Shown in pieces: positions 27,555 to 36,503 of a stretch of DNA of 64,000 bases. The number at the start of each line of letters is the position of its first letter. Position 1 is the first letter of the stretch. Under the pieces are notes generated by a model. That model ran no database searches. It saw nothing but the letters and a program-made list of their open reading frames with translations, and was not told the origin of the DNA. The stretch covers positions 3,459 through 67,458 of the forward strand of contig CAZQEZ010000004.1 of the NCBI GenBank assembly GCA_964592475.1, in the 5' to 3' direction. Position numbers and translations under genes: made by a program. The DNA is from CAZQEZ01 sp964592475 (GTDB lineage Bacteria > Bacteroidota > Bacteroidia > Cytophagales > Cyclobacteriaceae).

Positions 27555-29561
27555 TTACAACAATCTAATTAAAACTATTTCGGCAAAAAGAAAGAATAGC
27601 GATAACATAAGTGCATATTTCCAATAAGGCGTACCTATTCTATTGGTCCTCATTTCTCTGCTGAAGTCATCAGCATTATTGAATGTAAATATTTCTATCG
27701 CATTTTTATTTTCAAAACTATTTTGAATCTCGCTTACACTTAGCTGTTCCATTCGACTTTCGGCTTTAGATTGATTGAAAGCCAAAGTAGTTACTATTAC
27801 ATCATTTGTCATTAATTGATAAAATCCTGAAGATATCTCGAATTTGGGAATTTCTAAAAGCAAGGTATTGCCATTTAGTTGCTGAGGCGGAATAACTTCA
27901 TTTTCAGCCCCTACCAATTTATATATATGTGATTGAATAGCGGAGTCTAATTGTACTTCAATTACATTTTGATTTAATGAATAATATAATTTGTTGCTCA
28001 CTTTCTTGCTTAGCGCTGCCATTCTATACATCAGAGGAACAAATATAGCATGCTTTGGCAACGTGGTAAATGTTGTTTTAAGCGGGCTACCAAATAAATA
28101 TAAGCTCCCCTCTCCTATTTTAAATTCAGAAAGATAAGGATTTTGGTTTTTAAAGAAAAGTAAAGCATTGCTTCTGTCGTTCCATTGGAGTAAACTTTTG
28201 GCTTTTGGCATTTCAAATGCTTCATCGGCAGATTCAAAAATATTTTCATAAAAAGGATTTTGAAGTGGCGGGCTCTCCAGGTCTATCAATTCGGCCTCTT
28301 GTTCAGCTACCATGGTTCGCCCGGTTAGCCGGGTAAGATAAGCAATATCTGGCAGCTGGGCAGGAATAAAGCATAGAGATCCTCCCTCCTGCACAAAGTT
28401 AGTGATAAGCTCTGCCAAAGCATTGTCGATACTGGCCAGGCTATTGAGCACGATCAAATCAACCTCATTGATCAAGCTATAATCCAGGTTATCGATGTTG
28501 TAGCTCAATAAATTAAATAAGGATTGATTGGCATAAACCTTCTCAATGTTGGTTATAGACTCTTCATTTTTTATTTCAAGTACTTTAATTCTATCGCTTA
28601 AATTAAGGGTGAAATAATATTCATTGTCAAATGTAACCGGATAATCTTCGATACTCAGTCGGCATCTATTTACCTTTCCCAAACTAAAATTGAGCGGAAA
28701 ATCAACTTTACCTTTACTATTGCCGGGTATATCAAGGGTCAGATTGGCGGTTTGAACATCATTTACAAATAATTTTAAACTCAGTTCATTCAAATCCTCT
28801 TTGCCATTATTGGTTAAAACAACATGTAAAATGTTATTTTCATTAATCATTAAAAAGGGGGTTTCCAGGTATATAGTATCTACGAATACATTGCTTTCTT
28901 TTTCATAATTCATAGGCACCATGAAGTAATTAAGATTGGTATCAATGGAAACCTGGCCCAAATCGCCTATGGTGGATTGCTGAAAATCAGAAATGAAATA
29001 AAAATCGTTGCGCTTGGCAGCCGAAAGCTGGGGATCGATTAGTCTTTTATTGATCTCGTCAAAAGTGCGGGTAACTCCGGAGTACTTTACCTCAGTAATT
29101 AACTCATTAATCTCATTCTTACTTTTAAAATTATTAGAAAAAGGGGCAAAATCATTGGTAAGCAATTTGTATTTTGAACTTGATGGATATAGTGCTACAA
29201 TTTGATCTACATAAGCTAATGATTGCTCAAAAGCGGACAAACCCGATGCTACTTCATTGCTCATGCTATGGGAGTTGTCAAGATAGATGAGCACATTTTC
29301 GTTACTCAGGTTCTTATTGCTGGCAGGTATAAAAGGCTGAGCAAAAGCTAACACCAGAAAAGTAATAAATAGCAGCCGGGCCGCCAAAATCAAATAATGC
29401 TTCAATTTTAATTTTGAAGAACTGATTTTTTTTAAATTCCTTAAAAAGAAATTGTTGGAGAAATAAACCCTTTTGGCCTTACGAAAATTGAATAGATGAA
29501 TAATAATAGGAATGGCCAAGGCGGCTAAGCCGTACAAAAACCCGGGATAAATAAATTCCAT
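27555..29561 (-). CDS. BatA-domain (double-transmembrane) protein with vWA-like domain
   Basis: 668 residues. The N-terminal BatA region MEFIYPGFLYGLAALAIPII, then HLFNFRKAKRVYFSNNFFL and a second helix LILAARLLFITFLVLAFAQPFIP, is characteristic. A von Willebrand A-like domain follows (VLIYLDNSHSM, with the D-x-S-x-S start of a MIDAS). Then come beta-rich regions, a DUF4159/glutamine-amidotransferase-like section (about 350-480) and a C-terminal helix (YWKYALMLSLFFLFAEIVLI). Most of the protein is periplasmic. Relatives are linked to MoxR/Bat aerotolerance operons, but no moxR is present here. It is the first gene of a two-gene unit with the dihydroorotase-like gene, with which it may work. 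Confidence 0.87.
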   Translation of the reverse strand: MEFIYPGFLYGLAALAIPIIIHLFNFRKAKRVYFSNNFFLRNLKKISSSKLKLKHYLILAARLLFITFLVLAFAQPFIPASNKNLSNENVLIYLDNSHSMSNEVASGLSAFEQSLAYVDQIVALYPSSSKYKLLTNDFAPFSNNFKSKNEINELITEVKYSGVTRTFDEINKRLIDPQLSAAKRNDFYFISDFQQSTIGDLGQVSIDTNLNYFMVPMNYEKESNVFVDTIYLETPFLMINENNILHVVLTNNGKEDLNELSLKLFVNDVQTANLTLDIPGNSKGKVDFPLNFSLGKVNRCRLSIEDYPVTFDNEYYFTLNLSDRIKVLEIKNEESITNIEKVYANQSLFNLLSYNIDNLDYSLINEVDLIVLNSLASIDNALAELITNFVQEGGSLCFIPAQLPDIAYLTRLTGRTMVAEQEAELIDLESPPLQNPFYENIFESADEAFEMPKAKSLLQWNDRSNALLFFKNQNPYLSEFKIGEGSLYLFGSPLKTTFTTLPKHAIFVPLMYRMAALSKKVSNKLYYSLNQNVIEVQLDSAIQSHIYKLVGAENEVIPPQQLNGNTLLLEIPKFEISSGFYQLMTNDVIVTTLAFNQSKAESRMEQLSVSEIQNSFENKNAIEIFTFNNADDFSREMRTNRIGTPYWKYALMLSLFFLFAEIVLIRLL

Positions 29562-29644
29562 TTATACTTGCCTCACTTTGGTTTATGTTTACAATTCTTT
29601 AGGAAAAACTCCTAGCCTGCCATTTTATTTCATTTTTCAACAGT

Positions 29645-30928
29645 TTATACAGCTACAGGCTTCCTGATAATCGTTTGCTTACGATCAGGCCCTACTGATA
29701 CGATGTTAATAGGTATTTTCAAGTAATCTTCTATAAATGCCACGTAATCATTAAGCGCTCCCGGTATATTATCAAAATCATCTATCTGGTCTAAAGGCAT
29801 GCTCCAGCCTGGCAAAGTTTTGTAAATTGGCCGAGGAGGATTTTGCAAATAGTCAAATGGCAGTTGATCAGTTTCTGAGCCATCATCAAGTTGATACCTG
29901 GTGCATACATTCAATTGCTCAAAGCTATTGAGTACATCCGCTTTCATCATAAAAAGCTGAGTAACGCCATTGATTATACAGGCGTAGCGCAAGGCCGGTA
30001 AGTCTAGCCATCCGCATCTACGGGGCCTACCGGTAGTGGCACCAAACTCGTTGCCCATTTTTCTAATTTTTTCTCCGGTTTCATTTTCCAGTTCGGTTGG
30101 GAAAGGGCCACTTCCTACCCTGGTGCAATAGGCTTTAAAAATACCAAATACCTCTCCAATATTGTTGGGAGCTATACCCAAGCCACTGCAAGCACCGGCT
30201 GCCGATGTACTTGAGCTGGTAACAAATGGATAACTACCAAAATCAACATCAAGAAGTGTTCCCTGGGCGCCTTCGGCCAAAATGGTCTTGTTGGCTGCCA
30301 TGGCATCGTTGAGCAAGTAAATAGTATCTGATAATTGATAATCTTTCAAAAATTCAATGGCTTCTAAAAAGGGAGCTTCCTCTTTTTCAAGGTCGTAATC
30401 AAACTTAAGGTAGTCCAGCTTTTCAGTATGTTTTTGTACTAAATCCCGGTATTTAATCATAAAATCTTTATCACAAATATCCCCAATTCGCAATCCCAAT
30501 CGAGCTATTTTATCTTCGTAAGTAGGCCCGATACCTTTCAGTGTAGAACCAATTTTGTTAATTCCTTTGCTATTTTCATACGCCCTGTCGAGCAACCGGT
30601 GAGTGGGCAATATTAAATGTGCCTTATTGCTAATGAAAAGGTTTTTTCGTACATCCAGTTTATACTGGACCAGTTCTTCAATTTCTTTTTTTAAGATGAC
30701 CGGATCTAATACTACACCATTGCCAATAATATTTTGGATACTTTCTCTAAAAATACCAGAAGGAATTTGATGAAGCACGTGTTTTATGCCATCAAACTCC
30801 AGGGTATGGCCAGCATTAGGTCCACCTTGAAACCTCGCCACCACGTCATATTGAGGTGCCAGGTAATCCACTACTTTACCTTTACCTTCATCTCCCCACT
30901 GTAATCCCAACAGAATATTTACCTTCAT
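29645..30928 (-). CDS. purA: Adenylosuccinate synthetase
   Basis: 427 residues, the normal size. It joins IMP and aspartate with GTP to make adenylosuccinate, the first step from IMP to AMP. LGLQWGDEGKGKVVDYLA carries the GTP-binding loop and catalytic Asp; GPNAGHTLEF carries the catalytic His. GIGPTYEDKIARLGLR, EGAQGTLLDVDFGSYPFVT and TGRPRRCGWLDLPALRYA are signature motifs. It is the last gene of a fur-STAS-purA unit, with 5 bases between the STAS stop and the purA start. Confidence 0.97.
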   Translation of the reverse strand: MKVNILLGLQWGDEGKGKVVDYLAPQYDVVARFQGGPNAGHTLEFDGIKHVLHQIPSGIFRESIQNIIGNGVVLDPVILKKEIEELVQYKLDVRKNLFISNKAHLILPTHRLLDRAYENSKGINKIGSTLKGIGPTYEDKIARLGLRIGDICDKDFMIKYRDLVQKHTEKLDYLKFDYDLEKEEAPFLEAIEFLKDYQLSDTIYLLNDAMAANKTILAEGAQGTLLDVDFGSYPFVTSSSTSAAGACSGLGIAPNNIGEVFGIFKAYCTRVGSGPFPTELENETGEKIRKMGNEFGATTGRPRRCGWLDLPALRYACIINGVTQLFMMKADVLNSFEQLNVCTRYQLDDGSETDQLPFDYLQNPPRPIYKTLPGWSMPLDQIDDFDNIPGALNDYVAFIEDYLKIPINIVSVGPDRKQTIIRKPVAV

Positions 30929-30933
30929 TGATC

Positions 30934-31269
30934 TTAAAAATTTTTTAATGCTTCTTCTTTACTTTCTACAATTTGAAAAATTGAATTAAGTTTAGTGATT
31001 ATCAACAACTTTTTTACTTGTTCCGATGGTTTTATTAATATAACCTCCCCCTCCTTATTTCTAAACTTGGTAAGTATGGTAATTAAAACACCAATACCAC
31101 TGCTATTGATAAATCGAACATCTGAAATATCTACCGCGCAATTAATGATACCTTCGTTGATCCGGTCATTTACCAATTCCATTAGATCATGACCCTGGTT
31201 TTCACCAATCAAATCACCCTTTAAATAAATAAACACGGCATCTTGTTCTACTGTATAGGTATGGTTCAT
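30934..31269 (-). CDS. STAS-domain anti-sigma-factor antagonist-like protein
   Basis: 111 residues, one STAS domain. DISDVRFINSSGIGVLI holds the conserved Asp and the Ser that is phosphorylated in SpoIIAA/RsbV proteins, followed by EVILIKPSEQVKKLLIIT. In partner-switching systems such a protein, when dephosphorylated by a SpoIIE-type phosphatase, binds an anti-sigma kinase. No RsbW-like kinase is in the window; a SpoIIE phosphatase is encoded at 9855. The start overlaps the end of fur by 4 bases, and purA follows by 5 bases, so it is translationally embedded in that operon. Confidence 0.9.
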   Translation of the reverse strand: MNHTYTVEQDAVFIYLKGDLIGENQGHDLMELVNDRINEGIINCAVDISDVRFINSSGIGVLITILTKFRNKEGEVILIKPSEQVKKLLIITKLNSIFQIVESKEEALKNF

Positions 31270-31736
31270 TTTTTTTTCGCAGATAATTTAGCCTGACAAT
31301 CACCACATATGCCATAAAGATTGAGCGAGTGGTGTACAATTTTATAATTTAAAAGTTCACCTACCATGGTTTGAATATTGTGTATGCGAGGGTCGCAAAA
31401 CTCTACCACTTTATGGCATTCGGTACAAATTAAATGGTCATGTTGTTTATAACCATAAGATTTTTCATACTGCGCCAGGTTTTTACCAAATTGATGCTTG
31501 CTTACCAAGTCACACTCCACCAGCAAATCAAGCGTGTTGTAAACCGTGGCCCTACTTACCCGATACTTTTTATTTTTCATGCTGATGTAGAGCGACTCCA
31601 CATCGAAATGCCCTTCACGGGTATAGATCTCTTCCAAAATGGCATACCTTTCCGGTGTTTTACGTAGCCCCTTATTTTCTAAGTAAGCGGTAAAAATCTT
31701 TTTAACTTCCTGAAAAGTAGATTGATTTAATGCCAT
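31266..31736 (-). CDS. Fur-family metalloregulator
   Basis: 156 residues. The winged-helix part includes RKTPERYAILEEIYTREGHFDVESL and RVSRATVYNTLDLLVECDLV. The dimerisation part has HDHLICTECHKVVEFCDPRI, with metal-site histidines and a CxxC, and a second CxxC (CGDCQAKL) that would hold structural zinc. It represses genes in response to Fe2+, Mn2+, Zn2+ or peroxide; which one cannot be told. It is the first gene of fur-STAS-purA, with a good -7 box at 31783. Confidence 0.93.
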   Translation of the reverse strand: MALNQSTFQEVKKIFTAYLENKGLRKTPERYAILEEIYTREGHFDVESLYISMKNKKYRVSRATVYNTLDLLVECDLVSKHQFGKNLAQYEKSYGYKQHDHLICTECHKVVEFCDPRIHNIQTMVGELLNYKIVHHSLNLYGICGDCQAKLSAKKK

Positions 31737-32158
31737 TATAGATATTTCATGAATTTATACTTTACCCGTTGATAATGCCTGGCAAATATATTCAATATTA
31801 TCAGGTAAAAAAAGGATAATTATTGAGTTCTGATAGGTTAGATTAATTTTAGCATGCAAGGCTCCGAAATCAGGAAACGCCACCATGGTAAAAGATAAAT
31901 CCCGGAAAAAAGATATGGCAGAGTTAACGGGAATTAAATTTGAAGGAATATAAAAATAATGGCATACAATGGGCAAGCTAACCGACAATAATACCTTCAT
32001 TAAACCTCTCATTATTTTCCCGCGAATATGTCTGGGCCACTGTAATTTTCAAGTTCCTCGAAGCTGAACAAGTGGCTGGTCTGTCAAGACAGTGACCACG
32101 GGAAAAAGATTGGTGTAAAGGCGACTGAATGAAGAGGGTGTATAAATAGCTGACAGCC
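31737..32158. other. Intergenic region between rsh and fur, with a hairpin and a doubtful ORF
   Basis: 422 bases. It holds the fur promoter, a stem-loop (GGT-CTGT-CAAG-ACAG-TG-ACC, about 32078-32097), and an open frame of 85 codons on the minus strand (31755-32012). The ORF runs through the promoter and has no recognised homology, so I do not call it a gene. A short stretch, FPDFGALHAKINLTYQ, weakly recalls the end of GldD-like lipoproteins and could be a relic. Confidence 0.3.
31783..31813 (-). promoter_or_regulatory. Promoter of the fur-STAS-purA operon
   Basis: The minus strand carries TATATTTG (31790-31783), a full TAnnTTTG match, preceded at 19 bases by TTTT (31813-31810). It lies about 47 bases before the fur start. 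Confidence 0.45.
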
Positions 32159-34360
32159 CTACTTCAATTCATATCTGCTTACATTAACTACACCGTTGAT
32201 TCGTTCCAATTTACTGATGAGCACATCCAGTTGTTTGGTATCGTTGACATAAAGCATGATGTTACCATCAAAAATACCATTGTCAGTTTCAAAAGAGACC
32301 GATCGAATGTTCACTTTTAGTTCATTACTGATAATTTTGGTTACGTCATTGATCAGCCCTACCCTATCGGTTCCAATAATTTTGATACCGGCCAGAAAAG
32401 CAATCTTCTGCTGAGAAGTCCATTTGGCTTTTATTACCCGGTGACCATGATTTGATAGTAACTCTACCGCGTTAGGACAGTTGGTTCGATGAATTTTGAT
32501 GCCTTCATTAACCGTAACAAAGCCAAACACGTCATCCCCGGGAATAGGACTGCAACATTTAGCCAGGGTATAATCCACCACGTTCATATCTTCGCCTATC
32601 AGGAGCATGTCGCGCATATCGCCGGTTACTTTCGACATATCCCGAGCATCCGACACGGTAGTGGTTTTTACTTTTGTGTTGTTGCTGGCAGGTTGCTCTT
32701 TATATTTTTTTAGTTCTTTTGGTTCAATAAACCCTTTACCAACTTTAAAATAAAAATCGAGGTGCGACTTAGCATTGAAATATGAACAAAGTTGGTTGAT
32801 AACTTCCGGGTTGGGGTCTACCTTTATTTGTCGAAGTTTTCGAGCCACTATTTCTTTACCTTCGATAGCAGCTGTTCTTTTTTCTTCTTTGAGCGCTTCT
32901 TTTATTTTGCTTTTGGCTTTGGAAGAAACCACCAAACGCAGCCAGTCGTCGTTTGGCTTTTGCTTATTGCTGGTCAAAATTTCTACCTGATCACCGTTTT
33001 TTAAGCGATAGTTTAATGGCACCAGCTTCTGGTTTACTTTTGCCCCTATACATTTTACCCCAATTTCCGTGTGGATGTCAAAAGCAAAATCTAGCGCCGT
33101 GGATCCATGAGGCAATACCTTTAGCTCTCCTTTAGGAGTAAAAACAAATACCTCTTCATTAAATAAATTGCTGCGGAAGTCATCAACAAATTCAATAGCT
33201 GACGAACTGGTCTGCTCCAGCATATCCCGCACTTTCCTTATCCAAAGCTCCAGCTGTGATTCTGCAGAGCTGGCACTGTCTTTATATTTCCAATGAGCAG
33301 CGTATCCTTTTTCTGCTATTTCATCCATTCGTCGGGTACGAATTTGCACCTCTACCCACATACCAGTTTTACTCATTACCGTGGTATGGAGCGATTCATA
33401 TCCGTTGGCTTTAGGGGTACTTATCCAGTCACGCAGGCGGTCGGGGTTGGGTTTGTAAAAATCTGTCACGATAGAATAAACCTGCCAGCTGGCGGCCTTC
33501 TCATTTTCGGGACTAGTGTCAATAATAATTCGAATGGCAAAAAGATCATAAACCTCTTCAAAAGGAATATTTTGCTTGCGCATTTTTTCCCAGATCGAGT
33601 ATACTGACTTGGGCCTTCCTTTGATTATGAAATCAAAGCCGTGGTTATTGAGCTCACGCTGAATAGGAGCTATAAAACTGCGAATAAATTTATCGCGAGC
33701 CACTTTGGTTACGCTTATGTTTTTAACTATCATTCGGTAGGAGTCACCATCGGTATATTTCAGGTATAGGTCTTCCAATTCCGATTTAATAGCGTATAAA
33801 CCCAGCCGATGTGCCAGGGGAGCATAGAGGTACATGGTTTCGCTGGCTATGCGTAACTGCTTGTGCACGGGCATAGCATCGAGCGTTCGCATATTATGCA
33901 GTCGATCTGCCAGTTTTATCAATATTACCCTTACATCTTCTGAAAGGGTAAGCAACATTTTACGAAAGTTTTCCGCTTGTTCAGAGCTTCCATATTCAAA
34001 AACGCCTGAAATTTTAGTAAGGCCATCGATAATCTTCGCTATTTTGAGGCCAAACTCTCTTTCCACATCTTCCAATTCCAGGTCGGTATCTTCCACCACA
34101 TCATGTAGTAAAGCCGCGATAATAGAGGTAGTACCTAAACCAATTTCATCAACGGCAATTTGAGCTACAGTTAAAGGGTGGTAAATATAAGGCTCACCAG
34201 ACCTGCGTCGCATGCCTCGATGTGCCTCAAGCGAAGTGTTAAAAGCTCTTTTAATAATTTTGGCATCACCATCTTGAAGAAAAGGTTTGGCATGCCTCAG
34301 TAATGTTCTATATCTTCTGAGTATTTCTTTTTTTTCTTCTTCTACATCTATTGTTAACAT
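32159..34360 (-). CDS. Bifunctional (p)ppGpp synthetase/hydrolase (Rel/SpoT homologue)
   Basis: About 733 residues from MLTIDVEEE; 10 further upstream codons are open. It makes and degrades the alarmone (p)ppGpp. Domains: HD hydrolase (about 40-190, with ALLHDVVEDTDLE and the HNMRTLDAM motif), synthetase (about 230-350, with RPKSVYSIWEKM, EVYDLFAIRII and GYESLHTTVM), TGS (about 395-455, FTPKGELKVLPHGSTALDFA), a zinc-finger-like region (LAKCCSPIPGDDVFGFV) and ACT (about 655-733). DRLRDWIS keeps the basic charge pattern of bifunctional enzymes rather than the acidic RelA type. The hydrolase residues are intact, so both activities are expected. Confidence 0.95.
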   Translation of the reverse strand: MLTIDVEEEKKEILRRYRTLLRHAKPFLQDGDAKIIKRAFNTSLEAHRGMRRRSGEPYIYHPLTVAQIAVDEIGLGTTSIIAALLHDVVEDTDLELEDVEREFGLKIAKIIDGLTKISGVFEYGSSEQAENFRKMLLTLSEDVRVILIKLADRLHNMRTLDAMPVHKQLRIASETMYLYAPLAHRLGLYAIKSELEDLYLKYTDGDSYRMIVKNISVTKVARDKFIRSFIAPIQRELNNHGFDFIIKGRPKSVYSIWEKMRKQNIPFEEVYDLFAIRIIIDTSPENEKAASWQVYSIVTDFYKPNPDRLRDWISTPKANGYESLHTTVMSKTGMWVEVQIRTRRMDEIAEKGYAAHWKYKDSASSAESQLELWIRKVRDMLEQTSSSAIEFVDDFRSNLFNEEVFVFTPKGELKVLPHGSTALDFAFDIHTEIGVKCIGAKVNQKLVPLNYRLKNGDQVEILTSNKQKPNDDWLRLVVSSKAKSKIKEALKEEKRTAAIEGKEIVARKLRQIKVDPNPEVINQLCSYFNAKSHLDFYFKVGKGFIEPKELKKYKEQPASNNTKVKTTTVSDARDMSKVTGDMRDMLLIGEDMNVVDYTLAKCCSPIPGDDVFGFVTVNEGIKIHRTNCPNAVELLSNHGHRVIKAKWTSQQKIAFLAGIKIIGTDRVGLINDVTKIISNELKVNIRSVSFETDNGIFDGNIMLYVNDTKQLDVLISKLERINGVVNVSRYELK

Positions 34361-34646
34361 AGCCCTTTCTAATCGGATTGAAGATGGCAAATCAAGTTAA
34401 GAGTTTGGATAAAAATGCTAAGTCTTTAAAAATCAAAAGATTATAACAAATTATTGCAGTCTGAAATTTATTAATCGCGTTTATTGATCTCATTTTTTCA
34501 ATTATTTGCATTTACTCACTACTACATGATAATTTTAAGTTAAGATACAAAAAATAATAGTAAAGTGGGGACCTAACACTAAAACTATTTATAAAAAATA
34601 ACGATTTAAACAGCCAAAAAAGTACATTTTTAATACTTATAGAATT

Positions 34647-35297
34647 TTATTTCCAGCCATGTTTGCCTAGTAAAGGAACAAAGCTAAAATAATTATGCAC
34701 TTCTTTGCTCAAAGTTTTATCGTCTTCTTTAGTTATGAGCAGCATTTTCTGCTTATCTGTCTGCCCTACAGGTATTACCAGCCTGCCGCCAATGGCCAGT
34801 TGCTGAATAAGTGGCTCCGGAACTACCGGAGCGGCCGCGGTCACAAGTATACCATCGTAAGGAGCATTCGAAGGCCAACCTTGACTGCCATCACCCCGGA
34901 TAAAAGTCGCGTTGGTATAACCCATCGTTTTCAACATGTGAATGGCCTTTTTATGCAAAACATTGTTGTATTCAATAGTAAACAATTTGGCGCCGAGCTC
35001 CTGCAAAACACAGGCTTGATAGCCACTACCAGTACCTATTTCCAGTACCTTTTCATCAGGCTTAACTGCTAACAGCTGCGACTGATACGCTACAGTATAT
35101 GGCTGCGAAATAGTTTGTCCCTCACCAATAGGAAATGCCTTGTCCTGGTATGCATGTTCCAAAAAAGCCTGGTCAAAAAAAACGTGTCGGGGCACGGCAC
35201 CAATTGCCTCCAAAACCCTTGGATCGTGAATGCCTTTTTCCTTAATTGTTCTCACAAGTGCCTTTCGCATGCCCCTTTGCCGGTAGTTGTCTTCCAT
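34647..35297 (-). CDS. pcm: Protein-L-isoaspartate O-methyltransferase
   Basis: 216 residues. It methylates isoaspartyl residues in damaged proteins with S-adenosylmethionine, starting their repair. Motif I is VLEIGTGSGYQACVLQELG. The family-specific segments AIGAVPRHVFFDQAF, FPIGEGQTISQPYTVA and GDGSQGWPSNAPYDGILVTAAAP are all present, as is the post-motif LAIGGRLVIPVG. It is cytoplasmic and monocistronic. A TACTTTTG box on the minus strand at 35428-35421 could be its -7 element, but no -33 box accompanies it. Confidence 0.95.
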   Translation of the reverse strand: MEDNYRQRGMRKALVRTIKEKGIHDPRVLEAIGAVPRHVFFDQAFLEHAYQDKAFPIGEGQTISQPYTVAYQSQLLAVKPDEKVLEIGTGSGYQACVLQELGAKLFTIEYNNVLHKKAIHMLKTMGYTNATFIRGDGSQGWPSNAPYDGILVTAAAPVVPEPLIQQLAIGGRLVIPVGQTDKQKMLLITKEDDKTLSKEVHNYFSFVPLLGKHGWK

Positions 35298-35593
35298 TTT
35301 TAATTCTTTATCTATTTACCAATTCTGCTGATTGCTCATGACATTTTGGAGGTTACGTAGCAGACAAACTGGTGTACTGTACCTGATGTCGTAAAATTAA
35401 CCGGAATATTTATATATACTCAAAAGTAAAGATAATGTGAAAGGTTATTATTTTTTTAATTGTAACCACTTTATCTACACAATAACATCATATTGGTCTG
35501 TAAAGACAAAAACAGGCATGTTCAATGGTAATGAAAACGCTAACCAGGTAAGTGCAGGCCACAAGCAAAAATATAAATTTTTGATTGGTTTAT
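35298..35593. other. Divergent intergenic region between pcm and the TPR gene
   Basis: Contains the possible pcm -7 box. A 98-codon frame beginning at 35437 runs across the TPR promoter and has no protein-like composition, so I disregard it. Confidence 0.4.
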
Positions 35594-35624
35594 TTTGTAA
35601 ACTACTTTATTTAATTTACATTTG
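35594..35624 (+). promoter_or_regulatory. Perfect Bacteroidota promoter for the TPR/TonB-receptor unit
   Basis: TTTG (35594-35597), 19 bases, TACATTTG (35617-35624), then C. Both boxes match TTTG and TAnnTTTG without mismatch. The ATG lies 65 bases downstream. Confidence 0.62.
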
Positions 35625-35689
35625 CAGCAAGAGGAGAAAATCTTCTCTTTTATTTTGTTACATTGGTTTATATTTTAAACTTGTTTACT

Positions 35690-36454
35690 ATGAAAAATTT
35701 ATTTGTAATTATAATCTTGTTTATCGTAAGTGATTTTACTACCGAGGCACGTACCCTACCTCCCAATAATGAAAATGAAGTGCAAACAGCTAAAGCTTTA
35801 CAAAAAGCCGGCTACCTGAATAATAGCTTAGACCATTGGTTGAAATCCATAGAAATAATGCAGCGAGAATCGGCTAAGTATCCCGGAAATGCAGACCTAC
35901 AAAAAATTCTGGCCGAGAGTTACCTTGGGCTTCTCATTACTTGTATGGCTAAAGAAGACAAAAAAACATTCAAAGCAAATGCAGATGAGGCCAAGCGGGC
36001 TTTTGAAAGTCTTGGAGAACATGCTGAATTTGAAGCCGAAGCTCTGGCGTGGCAAGCTGCATTATATGGCTGGAAAATCGCTTTTAACCCAATTAAAGGC
36101 ATGTATTTAGGACCAAAGAGCCAGTCGATTTTAAAAGATGCAATGGAATCGAATAAGCAGAGTGCTGAAGCATGGATTCGCAAAGCCTCCTCGCTACTTT
36201 TTACTCCTGAAATGTTTGGTGGAGATCCCACTGAAGCAGTAGCGCACTATAAAAAGGGTATACTTTTATATGAAAACCAAGGGGTTTCCGACTGGAAATA
36301 CCTGGATGCGCTAGCTTGGTTGGGTCAGGCCTATGCCAATAACGGACAGAAAGAAAAAGCAATAGCTACCTTTAAAAAGGCACTAAAATTAGAATCGAAG
36401 TTTTACTGGGTAAAAAATATCTTGCTGCCCAAACTAGAAAAATCTGTTCAATAA
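35690..36454 (+). CDS. Secreted TPR-repeat protein
   Basis: 254 residues from MKNLFVII; the longer frame that starts at 35663 would begin only 38 bases after the -7 box and lacks a signal peptide start. The signal peptide is about 1-20 (FVIIILFIVSDFTTEA). Helical repeats cover the rest: NSLDHWLKSIEIMQRESAKY, AYANNGQKEKAIATFKKALK and a PEMFGGDPTEAVAHYKKGI segment seen in tetratricopeptide scaffold proteins of Bacteroidota. It probably acts in the periplasm. The TonB-dependent receptor gene starts 49 bases downstream in the same direction, so the two may form a uptake unit. Confidence 0.8.
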   Translation: MKNLFVIIILFIVSDFTTEARTLPPNNENEVQTAKALQKAGYLNNSLDHWLKSIEIMQRESAKYPGNADLQKILAESYLGLLITCMAKEDKKTFKANADEAKRAFESLGEHAEFEAEALAWQAALYGWKIAFNPIKGMYLGPKSQSILKDAMESNKQSAEAWIRKASSLLFTPEMFGGDPTEAVAHYKKGILLYENQGVSDWKYLDALAWLGQAYANNGQKEKAIATFKKALKLESKFYWVKNILLPKLEKSVQ

Positions 36455-36503
36455 AGGTCACTTCACAAAAGTCTCTTTTCAAACATAAATAATACCACTG
36501 ATT

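Noticed and set aside
31755..32012. 85-codon minus-strand ORF as a GldD-like gene
   Set aside because: Only a short stretch resembles GldD, the length is half of GldD, and it runs through the fur promoter.
33293..34163. Open plus-strand frames of about 105-110 codons (33293-33607 and 33834-34163) inside rsh
   Set aside because: They are antisense to a conserved, fully recognised gene, have no start context and no known motif. They follow from the codon pattern of the real strand.
34695..35072. 125-codon plus-strand frame inside pcm
   Set aside because: Antisense to the SAM-binding motifs of Pcm; no start signal.
35437..35733. 98-codon plus-strand frame before the TPR gene
   Set aside because: It overlaps the perfect promoter and the first codons of the TPR gene in another frame and has no protein-like features.
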